From Tritrichomonas foetus (Eukaryota; Parabasalia; Tritrichomonadida; Tritrichomonadidae): a DNA stretch of 28,523 bases. A program made the position numbers and the translations under genes. Below, one piece after another: positions 17,173-26,609 of the stretch. Position 1 is the stretch's first letter. Each line of letters starts with the position of its first letter. The DNA is taken from contig MLAK01001181.1 in assembly GCA_001839685.1 (NCBI GenBank), positions 1 through 28,523 of the forward strand. The letters are read 5' to 3'. Under the pieces are notes generated by a model. That model searched no databases. It had not been told where the DNA came from and saw only the letters and a list, made by a program, of their open reading frames with translations.

Positions 17173-19021
17173 TTATGCATCCGTATTGTTAGTTGTTGTT
17201 ATTCCTCTATTTCCAAGTAGACTTTCTTCATTAGCAAGGATGAGACGCATGTCCAAGTTAGGCAGAGATGTTTCAAACAGACGAGTAAAAGTTGTTTTAT
17301 CATCATGTGGTACATTTTGGAGAGTTGATTGTAATAAAACAAGGATTGTTGAAAGGGTTGCAGATATAAATTGTGACACATTGCTAGTTGAAAGAATTGC
17401 AGTTATCATTAATTGTGAATCTTTTAGGGATCTTCCTCTCAAAAATAAGGAATTTATATCTTTTTCACAGAATTCAAGATTTTTTATCTTTCTTGCTTCA
17501 AGCATGTGACTTGTTGATGGAGAAATGCTTGAAAGTTGTGATTTTATACTTAAATAAAGTTCTGCAGTTGCTGGAATTTGTCGTTGATTAGATTGGATGA
17601 TGAATTTTTCGGCAAAAGATTTAAACATCCAAAACAATCTCGAACAAATTTCTTCTCTGGTGAGTTTTTCATTATTATGAGTCAAATAGGTGAGACTTTC
17701 GCCATTTGGTGAAACTTCTTTGATGCAAGATGGAATTAAAATTTCAAGGAATTGAATAAAATGTGCATTAAAAGCTAATTTAGAAAAGTGGAAAGCAAAT
17801 ACTGTGTGTTAGAATGAAAGCAAAAAATGAAATATATTCCTTTGATTTTTATGTTTTCTAGTAATTCACTGACATTTTATTTTCTAAAAATATATTGGAA
17901 AATATAATAAAACTGAAAAAAATTATTTAAAGAATAAGGTTCAATCAAATATCAAACATTGAATGAATTTTATATGATTTTAACCTTTTCTTTAAAAAAT
18001 AGAATAGTACATTGTTTTGAAGAATTTATATTTTTTTCCCCTTGAAAAATACTGTACATATAAAACAAGTACTTTCATATCAAAGAATATCAACTCATAA
18101 ATAAATTGACTCTCAAAAACATGAAGAAAGAAAAATATTACCGGAAAATATACAATATCATTAGAAAACATAAAAATAAAAAGATATATTTCAAAGAAAC
18201 ATACGTGAAAGTAAGAGATCAAAAGTTATTGAATCAAAAGGGTCCTTTGACAAAACTGGTGATTCTTTGATAGATTTTTCAGTTTGAACGACAAAATTTC
18301 GAAGTTGGAAAGAATGATTCCATTGTCCTTTTGAAAGGGTTTTCCATTGTAATTCGATATTTTTGTAATCTTCTAAAAGTTTATCTGTATTTGAGTTGTT
18401 TGGTAATAACAATTTCTGCCAAATTTTGAAAATTTGGACTTCATTGAAATTTGTGTTTGAAATTTGATGATTTTTTGAAATTTCAATATTTTCATCAAAA
18501 TCAACAATTCTTAAGTCTGAAATTGATCCTTGAATATAACCAAGTTTAAAACCATCTGTTTCAATTATTTCTTCTTGTTTTGGTAATTCAAGTTCTTTTC
18601 CACCAACGATATTTTTGACGGTTTGATAAGTTGATGTGATTGTCCTATTCAAAAAGTTCACTAATGGTACGTAGTCTCCAATTCCAGGCTGCTGCGGCTC
18701 CATGGTTATGACGAACGATCGCTTTGGGCCGGGCAATGCTGACAGTTTGGCAATCTTTTGAATCGCCGTCCAAAAATCTGATGCTTCATTTTCTTTCTGA
18801 AAGAGAATCGGCCGATCAACTTTGATACCTCGAAGGATTAATTTGAGTGGATTATTATCGTCGACATCAATTGAAGTAAATTGCGATAATTTGTCGGTGA
18901 TATAATCTTCGCCTTCGTCGTCGTGGAAAGAGAGATTGATGTCACCGTTTTTGATTTTGTAGTCGAGTGTGAGTTCGATATCGTTTTCTTCACCGAGATT
19001 TAAGCTTACTTTTGCAGACAT
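17173..19021 (-). CDS. TBC (Rab-GAP)-like protein, two exons: 18205-19021 and 17173-17801
   Basis: The spliced product is 481 residues. Exon 1 encodes an N-terminal beta-rich part (VSLNLGEENDIELTLDY, FWTAIQKIAKL) resembling the Rab-binding module of TBC1D15/17-type proteins, then LLEDYKNIELQWKTLSKGQW. Exon 2 continues LFAFHFSKLAFNAHFIQFLE. The Y-x-x-x-x-x-QW helix and the later F-x-F-x-x-x-L-x-F segment have the layout of a TBC domain. The Arg finger (IxxDxxR) and Gln finger (YxQ) are missing, so GAP activity is doubtful and a pseudo-GAP or scaffold is more likely. Exon junction phase is 1: the last base of exon 1 (C) plus TA gives Leu, and both exon frames agree. The ATG at 19021 is the first in frame and the TAA is at 17173-17175. 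The family call is from pattern only. Confidence 0.7.
17802..18204 (-). other. Spliceosomal intron (403 nt)
   Basis: On the minus strand the intron begins GTATGT (18204-18199) and ends TTCTAACACACAG (17814-17802). These match the trichomonad consensus: GTATGT at the 5' site, and a fused branch-point/3' site ACTAACACACAG with only the first base differing. Removing it joins two long open frames in phase; without splicing, exon 1 hits TGA ten bases later. Described T. vaginalis introns of this class are short (under about 200 nt), so 403 nt is long. The interior is A+T-rich, with no recognisable RNA gene. Confidence 0.9.
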
Positions 19022-19764
19022 TTTTTAATCGGAATCTTTTTTATAAACTATTCAAATAATTTATGTAAAGTACTCAAAAATAAATAAACTCAATCGTGTG
19101 ATTAATCACAACTTGATTGATAAAAAGTGATGATATTATTAAGACTTATGAGATACAAATTGTATGCTTTAATGTTTTGTATATTATAATACACACGAGT
19201 TACATTTTTTCCTGTTATTCTATCTTGCCAACTCTCATGAAGATCAAGATCACATTGTCAGACATCAGAGCTTTATCCTTGATACATATGCAATCAAACA
19301 ACAACAGCCAAACATATTTCACTTACACTCAAAAAAGGCACAATTTCAAGAAAATAAATCGTGAGAATTGAACACATGGAAAAGATAATGGATTTCCAAA
19401 ATAAAAGCCCTTCTCAAAGGAGACAAATAATTTCTTCAATTTATTTTAATATATGATATGATATTGATTGGATAATGTGAAAATTATTATTCTTATTAAA
19501 AAGTATTGATCAAGCATAACCAACAATTTAATCGAATATACAAATGGCATTTAATCAATGAAAATGGTTTTTAAAATGTAATACACTACAGCTTAACATA
19601 TTAATTCATTAACATTCTTGAAAATCTTTAGTTAAAAACAATTGATCATAATTATTAATGGCATGACAAAAATTTTACAGTTAAAATCCTATATAATTAA
19701 TCTTCAAATTTATTTCTAAAATATGAATTTCTTCTAAATTTATCATGAACAATTGAGAAAAAAG
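19022..19764. other. Intergenic A+T-rich stretch
   Basis: This lies between the TBC-like gene start and the 3' end of the kinase/Sel1 gene. An open frame at 19117-19371 lacks protein-like features and is not called. No repeat, RNA or mobile element is recognised. Confidence 0.5.
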
Positions 19765-22700
19765 TTAATTATTTAAGCCATCGATGAAATCTTGATCAAT
19801 ATTTAATTGTGGAATATTTGTAGGTTCCCAGATATCAAATCCAAAGAGAAATAAATAAGGTGTTGTTAACAAAATTTTCATGATTTCTTTCAAAACTTGT
19901 TCAAGATTTCTTTTATCAGTAATATCAAATTTGAAAATATGAAATATTTTCATAAATATAATATGAATCAAAGGAAAAAGTTTTAATATCCTTTGAACTT
20001 CAAAAGATTCGTATTTTTTCTTATCAATCGATATATTTGTGAACTGGGAGTAATAATGGATTTTTAGCGCTGAAAAAAATGCAAGAATTATAATTGTGTC
20101 ATTCGAAAATACTTGTGAAATCAAAGTTTTATTTTGAGAAAGCGAAGTTACACGATAATAGTGATCAAATGAAATGTCGATTCGATTTTCAATTTCATAA
20201 ATCATAGCTAGATTAAAATCTGCAAGAGCAAATTCTTCTTTACTTGATCTATTTAAATAGTAAATGACTTTTTCAAAATTATTCTCATGAAAATACGAAA
20301 TAACTCCTAAATTATTCAATGCATGCGGCTCGTTATATTTTTCTGATGTTAAAAACTTTTTTGCCATTTCATATTTTTTTTCTTTTAAGAAATAGAGGGA
20401 TAAAATATTTGGCATAATTAGTTGTTTGGTGTGAATTGGTAGAAGTAAATAATTCTGATATGATGTTGCAATTTTCTGTAAATTTTCACTATTAAAATAA
20501 ATAAGTCCGAGAGAAAAGATCGTATTTAAATCGTTTTTCTTTGCTGATATCTCTAAATGATATATTGCTTTACGTAAATTTATAAAATCAGGTATGCTCA
20601 AGTATATAATGCCAAGAAAATAATGTGATCGACCTACATCATCTTTTGATGCTAAATCAAAATAATACAAAGCTTTTTTCACATCACGAGGAGTATATTT
20701 CCCTTTATAATAAAAACGACCGAGGTGATAGTATGCCAGTGTATTATCAAGATTAGATGCCAATTGAATATAATAAAATGCTCTGTGGAAATCACGAGGA
20801 ATCTGTTCTCCCTTTAGGTAAATCTTACCTAACATCAAAAGTGCATCCGAAATATTGTTTTTTGATGCTAATTCAAAATGATAAATAGCCTTTTTGATAT
20901 TGCGAGGAAAATTTTTGTTTTGATAATAGATTTGACCTAGAGTATAGTCTGCGTCTGCAAAATTGTTCTTGGATGCTAATTCAAAATAATAAATAGCCTT
21001 TTTAGTATCTTGCGGAACAAGTGTTCCTTCGTTATAAAACATGCCTAGCACATATTGTGCTTTAGGACAATTTTGATTTGCTTGTTCAACTATATTCTTG
21101 AAAATTGAATAGGTTTTACACTGTCGATTTTCATCTTGATAATGAATTGGACCATGTCCATCACTTGTAATATATTGAATTCAAATTTTTGTACTTTCTT
21201 CCAATTTTTCATAAGGCAATATTTGTTTGTTATTCAAACAATTGTTATCAACAGAAAGCTCATTTATTTCAAAATAAATTAGACCAATATTAAATTGTCC
21301 TGATGATAGACTAATCTGAGACACCAAATCAAGGTAATAATTATATTTCTCCAAATTTTGACAAATACATTTGTTTTGATAATATAAAAGACCTAAATAA
21401 TAATAGATATTGCATTGAAAGCGTGGCTGTTCCAGATAATAATTAATGTTTATTAATTGAATTTGAAAATTACACATATTGTGATTACTAGACTCTCGAT
21501 GATAAATGAAATGAATAATATCCACTTCAATTTCAGTGATTTCAAATTGGTGATCATAATAATCAAATACAAGTAGAAATAAAACAGTTATGAATGTATT
21601 AAATCTCTTTTTGGGATCCTGCCTAGTTAAATATTGATATAAACAATGCAAATTTGGATGTTCAAAAAATATCTTTTTGACAGTCTCTTCAATTCCTTGA
21701 TTATCGTGCTTTTCTTTTAAAAAAGACAAAATTTTACCTATTGAATAATCATCTACAGCAGGTGTTAGAATTTCTTTATCATCATACAATTCTGGTGCTG
21801 AGTAAATTGCATTACCGATATTTTGAGTAAATTCTGTTTTCTGACGAATATCACAAAAAGTGCCAAAGTCTGAAATAAAAGATTCAAAATTATGATTAAT
21901 TAAAATATTATTTGGTGTTAAATCACGATGAATTAGATGATATGAATGAAGATAATTGACAGAAAATAACAAACGATATATAATATGAAGTTGTTTTTCA
22001 TCATTGATATATGTTGATAATGCCATATCACTCAATGTTCCATTACTCATAAACTCAAGAATAAGCGAATTGGGTCGATTATTAGGTTTAACAACCCCAT
22101 AATAATGAATGATAAAAGGATGTGAAAAATTCTCATAGAAATATTGTTCGCGTTCATGTATCAAACTGTCATTAGTCGATAGTTCTTTTAATGCAAAAAG
22201 ATAAAAAGTTTTGATATGCAAATATAATTTTGTGCTTGATGATGATGATCCAGAACCAAGGTAACGTAAATAAATAAAGTCATCAGGGTGAAAAATATAT
22301 TTGGAATTTTGAGTGATCCCATATTCATATCCATCAAATAAATGAAAAAATGAATCATCACAAAACATATTACTCGGGAAATAATATCGACGAATTTGAA
22401 AACAAATAACACTAAATAAAAATAATGAAAGAAATGGAAAATAATTAAACTGATATTGATAATGATAGTAGAAACTATTGACTTCATTTTGGATATTCAC
22501 ATCTGATTCAAAAAGGATTTTATTGAAATTTATTTGTAAATTTTTTGGATATTTATCATAATGGCTTAAAAGTATCGGGATCTTTCTTTCTCGTTGATAT
22601 CGCGAAAGAAATTCAAGAAAATATTCTTCTGTGCTTTTTGGATACATTGGCATATTCATTAATTTGGTAATATAATCATTGATATTAGAAATAACAATAC

Positions 22701-23079
22701 AATGGTTTTCAGCACACACGGAAAAAATCATTAAATAATTATTCTGTGAACTCCCATATATATTTTGTGTTTCAAGGCTTGAGAAATCATGAAAGTAAAT
22801 AGCTTCATTTTTGGAAATTAATCTTAAAGAAAAAGTTAAAAAAGGTGTTTTCCTGAAAATTGAACGTGTTTCTTGTTCAAAGCTTGGATTGAAATGATTA
22901 CTATAATGAAATTCTATTTTGTTCAATAAACTAGAAAAAGCTGGATTTTTTTTAGCATGTGAAATTTCGTTACTCATTGCTGTTGGAAGATTCGAATATA
23001 AGTGAAATCCATTTTGATTATTCTCATGGTGTTTTGGCTGTGAATTTAAATTATTATTTGCACTGGAATAGGCATTCAT
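19765..23079 (-). pseudogene. Protein kinase plus Sel1-repeat gene interrupted by one in-frame TGA
   Basis: This is one frame of 1,105 codons with a single stop (TGA, 21183-21181). The first 632 residues hold an unrecognised N-terminal part and a kinase domain (about 265-525): YLGSGSSSSS (P-loop), FALKEL, LILEFMSNGTLSD, LIHRDLTPNNIL, ISDFGTF, YSAPELYD, VDDYSIGKIL. These residues are complete for catalysis. After the TGA come codons YITSDGHGPIHYQD and then Sel1/TPR-like repeats of about 36 residues (LGMFYNEG, KKAIYYFELASKN, LGQIYYQNKNFPRN and so on, six or more), which scaffold partner proteins. Kinase-Sel1 fusions are typical of Tritrichomonas. The stop falls between the domains, where Sel1 repeats have begun (FNIGLIYFE). 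It could be a real nonsense allele (truncated kinase still expressed), a sequencing error, or two genes. The region is free of the poly-A grid. Confidence 0.75.
20868..21015 (-). repeat. 108-nt Sel1-unit duplication
   Basis: The segments starting near 20868 and 20976 (GATGCTAATTCAAAA, then ATAAATAGCCTTTTT) are nearly identical at DNA level and 108 bases apart, which is one 36-codon Sel1 unit. This points to fairly recent internal duplication. Confidence 0.7.
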
Positions 23080-23191
23080 GATATGGGGTAGAGAACATTC
23101 ACAAAAATTGAATAATTGGCAAATATTTTTATTTCTTTATGGCAGACAAACATTTTGAAAAGAATTTGAACGACCAGATTGTAAATTAAAA
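23080..23191. promoter_or_regulatory. Compact divergent promoter region
   Basis: Only 112 bases separate the ATG of the leftward kinase/Sel1 gene (23079) and the ATG of the rightward armadillo-like gene (23192). Both promoters must lie here or inside the neighbouring coding regions. No clear TCA-type initiator stands out on either strand. Confidence 0.5.
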
Positions 23192-24763
23192 ATGCTTCTT
23201 TATAAATCCCTCGATGATGTAGTAAAGCCAAGATTTCAAGAATTTCTTCAGAAAAAAAGTATCATTGATAATGATATTGATGAAGAAGATTTATTGCCAC
23301 AAAAAATTTCATTATTTCATTCACAATTAGATCAAATTCTTGAAAAATTACAATGTGATGATTTAACTGAAATATCAACTGCAATAAATATTCTACAAAA
23401 TTTAAAACCAATTTATAAATATAATATTATTCCGATTATTGTTGAGTCTGGAATTTTCAATGCGATAATTCAACATTTGGATGTATTATCACCATTAATT
23501 TATGAATTAATTCTTTCTTTTCTTGATTGTTCATTAGAAGATTCAATTTTACTACTTCAGAATTTCTTAGGAAATATTTTGATGAACGGCTTTTTTCATG
23601 AAGATGATGACATTTGTAAAAACTCAGTTGAAAGTATAGTCAAATTAATGACCAAAGGTCATTTTATCCATGCTTTAATTACATCAATGGGAATAATTGA
23701 AAGAATATATCAAATCTTTCAATCAAATTCAATCCTAACACATCAAAAAAATTGCGCCTATTTTATTTTATTTTTAAATAAATATTTTGAAAATGGTCCA
23801 CCAATTGGTCTTAAAAATGTTCTTAATATTGATGAATATAATCATTATTTTGCAAAATTTTTAGAAAATTGTAAAGATAAAACAATTTACAATCATGAAA
23901 TTTACACTGATTTTATAATAAATGGTATCAATTTATCAAAACAACAACCAATATTTAATCTATTGAATCAAATATTATCAATTACTGGAAATACTGGTTA
24001 TGGATTATTTGATGATGCTGATCGTAATGAAAATATTAAATTTATTCTTACATTTTTAGACACAATATATATAATTGTTTCGAGAAATCCATTGCAATAT
24101 ACTTTAATTTTAGATGGAATTCCATTTTTTGATTTTTTATCTAATTGGATTAAATATGAAAATGATGAAATTAATGAAACACTTGCTTTAATTATTCAAT
24201 CTATGACTTATCCAACTGACATGACCATTGGTTCAGATTTGCTTGAAGAAATATGTAGTTTCATTTTTGATCTTTTTAATAAGATTGATATTGAAAATGA
24301 AAAATTAAATGAAATCAGTTTAATTTTTGCTTTATATAACTTAATTGAATTTGATTCGGAAAATATTATTAAATTTTTGAAATCTGATGCATCAATGAAT
24401 AAAATCACACAACGAATGTTAAATGGGAGTTATAGAGTGTCCAAAGCTTATTCTTATTTGTACTTAGGAATTCTTCGAAAAGATGTTTCAGTGATTGAAA
24501 TCAATAGAAACATGAATAAAGAAATATTTGATAAAATATTTAAACTAATGAATAAAATGAAAGGTGAATTTTGTGAATTTGCGATTTCTGTATTTCGAAA
24601 ATTGTTTAGAAATGAGATGTCTCGAAATAAACACAATTTTCGAGATTTCTTTACTGATATTGGTGGTCTTGATTTCTTGTTTGAAATTTTGGATAATGAT
24701 GATCCAGAATTTTCTGATTATATTAAATATGTGGAAAAAATCATTGATGAATTCTTTTCCTAA
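23192..24763 (+). CDS. Armadillo-like helical-repeat protein
   Basis: This is a protein of 523 residues. After an acidic, Gln-containing N-terminal part (QEFLQKKSIIDNDIDEEDLL), nearly all of it is made of paired amphipathic helices of about 40-45 residues. Examples are YNIIPIIVESGIFNAIIQHL, PLIYELILSFLDCSLED, CKNSVESIVKLM, NETLALIIQSMTY, EISLIFALYNLIEFDSENII and EFCEFAISVFRKLF. The pattern 'interval, then G-x-x-x-x-L helix' fits armadillo/HEAT-type superhelices that bind proteins. No catalytic motif, signal peptide or membrane segment is seen, and I do not recognise a specific family. The ATG at 23192 is the first in frame after the divergent region. The TAA at 24761-24763 is followed by TAATAAATAAAC, which carries the TAAA-type 3' signal. 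Confidence 0.75.
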   Translation: MLLYKSLDDVVKPRFQEFLQKKSIIDNDIDEEDLLPQKISLFHSQLDQILEKLQCDDLTEISTAINILQNLKPIYKYNIIPIIVESGIFNAIIQHLDVLSPLIYELILSFLDCSLEDSILLLQNFLGNILMNGFFHEDDDICKNSVESIVKLMTKGHFIHALITSMGIIERIYQIFQSNSILTHQKNCAYFILFLNKYFENGPPIGLKNVLNIDEYNHYFAKFLENCKDKTIYNHEIYTDFIINGINLSKQQPIFNLLNQILSITGNTGYGLFDDADRNENIKFILTFLDTIYIIVSRNPLQYTLILDGIPFFDFLSNWIKYENDEINETLALIIQSMTYPTDMTIGSDLLEEICSFIFDLFNKIDIENEKLNEISLIFALYNLIEFDSENIIKFLKSDASMNKITQRMLNGSYRVSKAYSYLYLGILRKDVSVIEINRNMNKEIFDKIFKLMNKMKGEFCEFAISVFRKLFRNEMSRNKHNFRDFFTDIGGLDFLFEILDNDDPEFSDYIKYVEKIIDEFFS

Positions 24764-24967
24764 TTCTATGTAATAAATAAACTGTTATTTATACATTAAT
24801 TAGTTACAGTCCTTTAAACAGTTTCTAATAGAACAATATCCAAACTGAATCAGGAATGTCATGAATGAATATTAACAAAATTAAAATCAAAGATATAAAT
24901 TAAAAACCAAAAAAAGAAACTCACGCCACAATAATTAAAAGCTCTTCTGTTAACTATATAATAAAAG

Positions 24968-25030
<63 letters not shown>

Positions 25031-25156
25031 TGGAAAATAATATTGAATAATTTGGTTTCATCCAATAAAAAACACTTTTATTGATTGTAATTCATATTAA
25101 AACACCTTATTTTAATTTACAATAACATAATTAATCAGAGAATATTGATCTGAATC
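24764..25156. other. Intergenic region between convergent genes, with microsatellite
   Basis: This holds the 3' ends of the armadillo-like gene and the three-repeat Myb gene, plus the AAT microsatellite. No gene is seen; short frames here come from the repeat. Confidence 0.6.
24968..25025. repeat. (AAT)n microsatellite, about 19 units
   Basis: An uninterrupted ATA/AAT trinucleotide repeat of about 58 bases is followed by a short A run. It is a likely length-polymorphic marker. Confidence 0.97.
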
Positions 25157-26080
25157 TTACCTTTTGAACATCGGTGACAAAAGATTCATTATGTCTTTGT
25201 TTTCACCATTCATTGAAGAAAGTGAAGGAGAAAATGGACTTGGTGAAAAGTTTCCTAATGATTCTAAATCACATGAAGTGTTTGTTGGAGACCATGAACC
25301 AAATCCAGTATCCTTCATTGGTGACATAAGTGAGAATGGTGATTTCAAGCAGAATGGAGATCTTGCAGCAGGAAATGCAAATGGCGACAATAAGTTTAGT
25401 GTTGCTGCTTTCACAGGCGAAGCTGTTTTGATTGTTGAAACAACTTCTTCAAACTTCGGAGGACGTGGAACATCATCTGCAGACTTTGGTGCATTTGAAT
25501 GTGATGGTCTACCACGTCTCTTTCTTGGTGTTCCTGTTCTGAGACATTCAAGACGCTTTTTCAAAGTGGAGTTCCACCTATTCTTGATAGAATTATCACT
25601 ACGGCCTGGAAGGTATTCAGCAATTTTAACCCATTGGTTTCCAATTTTTTCATGCATCTCAATCAAAATGTTGTCTTCTTCCTCAGTCCATGGATCACGA
25701 TTCACGTCTGGATCAAGGTGATTCCTCCATCTTTCTCTGCATTGTTTGCCTATTCTTCCTGGAAGAAGTGTTGCAAGCTTTGTCCAGTTCTTGGTTCCAT
25801 ATTGTTTCACAAATTCGATAATTGTTTCATCTTCTTCGCGTGTCCATGATCCTTTAATAAGAGCAGGATTAAGTACTTTCTCCCAGCGTTCTGCAACTTG
25901 CTGCCCAGTCTTGCCCGGAAAGTAGTGAACATATTCAGACCAATTTGTATTTGGTTTTTCATTCATTAGCTGGATAAGTAATGCATCTTCTTCTGATGAC
26001 CACTTTGTGTTCTTTGATTTATTGCTTACCTTATGTCTTGCGCGTGTTGGCGCAAGAGCATCAATCTTTTCAGTCGACAT
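25157..26080 (-). CDS. Three-repeat (R1R2R3, c-Myb-type) transcription factor
   Basis: This is a protein of 307 residues with three complete Myb repeats. R1 is at about 25-72 (TKWSSEEDALLIQLM ... NWSEYVHYFPGKTGQQVAER), R2 at about 73-123 (IKGSWTREEDETIIEFVKQY, GRIGKQCRERWRNHL) and R3 at about 124-175 (DPWTEEEDNILIEMHEKIG, YLPGRSDNSIKNRWNSTLKK). The regularly spaced Trp residues and the recognition helices KQCRERW and SIKNRWNS match animal c-Myb and plant 3R-Myb proteins, which regulate cell-cycle genes through AACNG sites. After R3 comes a basic stretch (TPRKRRGRP, possible nuclear signal/AT-hook). The tail is rich in Ser-Pro (LLSPF, KSPF, LMSP, SWSPT, FSPSPFSPS, LLSPMF), suggesting control by CDK or MAP kinases. 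There is no overwriting here, and the start is supported by an initiator element 14 bases upstream. Confidence 0.93.
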   Translation of the reverse strand: MSTEKIDALAPTRARHKVSNKSKNTKWSSEEDALLIQLMNEKPNTNWSEYVHYFPGKTGQQVAERWEKVLNPALIKGSWTREEDETIIEFVKQYGTKNWTKLATLLPGRIGKQCRERWRNHLDPDVNRDPWTEEEDNILIEMHEKIGNQWVKIAEYLPGRSDNSIKNRWNSTLKKRLECLRTGTPRKRRGRPSHSNAPKSADDVPRPPKFEEVVSTIKTASPVKAATLNLLSPFAFPAARSPFCLKSPFSLMSPMKDTGFGSWSPTNTSCDLESLGNFSPSPFSPSLSSMNGENKDIMNLLSPMFKR

Positions 26081-26091
26081 GAGAAAATAGG

Positions 26092-26096
26092 AATGA
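26092..26096 (-). promoter_or_regulatory. Initiator-like element (TCATT) of the 3R-Myb gene
   Basis: On the minus strand TCATT fits the trichomonad initiator TCA(+1)-Y-(T/A). Its A lies 14 bases before the ATG, within the usual distance for trichomonad short leaders. Confidence 0.5.
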
Positions 26097-26609
26097 TTTT
26101 TATAAAAATATAATTAATAAACGGCAGTAATACAAATATCCTCTCAAATCGAATTTCAGAAATACGCATCATCATTCAATCCATCACAATTTATTCAATT
26201 TTTTCTGTGATTATTAGATGCGTTTATAATTATTTTGAGATAACAAAATTTCTCCTTCTTTTCAATCGAAGCATAATGAATTGGAAAGATTCTACAGTGA
26301 AAAAATAATGAAAGTGATATATAATCTTGATTAAGATGTTTTTATGATTTCATTGACTTCAGAAATGATTTTCATCTACGTGGGAGTATTTTACAGAGAA
26401 GACATTATTCAAAAAATACATTATTTATCATTTTTTATAATTAAATAATAAAATTGAAATTCATAAAAGAATTCAAATATTCATTCATTCTCTGAAAGTG
26501 GTGTCCCATGCCATTGTATCAATTCCTAGTTTCTAAACAAGAACAAATTACAACAAAATATAAATCGTTAGAAATTTACAGAAAAATAAAAATTATATTT
26601 TCGCTCTTT
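26097..26609. other. Intergenic A+T-rich stretch
   Basis: This is the upstream region of the 3R-Myb gene and downstream region of the helical-protein gene. The frame at 26508-26699 overlaps the real minus-strand gene and is not called. Nothing else is recognised. Confidence 0.5.

Noticed and set aside
19117..19371. Plus-strand frame of 84 codons in an intergenic region
   Set aside because: Composition follows the A+T-rich background, and there is no start context or motif.
25164..25721. Plus-strand frame of 185 codons
   Set aside because: It is antisense to the conserved three-repeat Myb gene.
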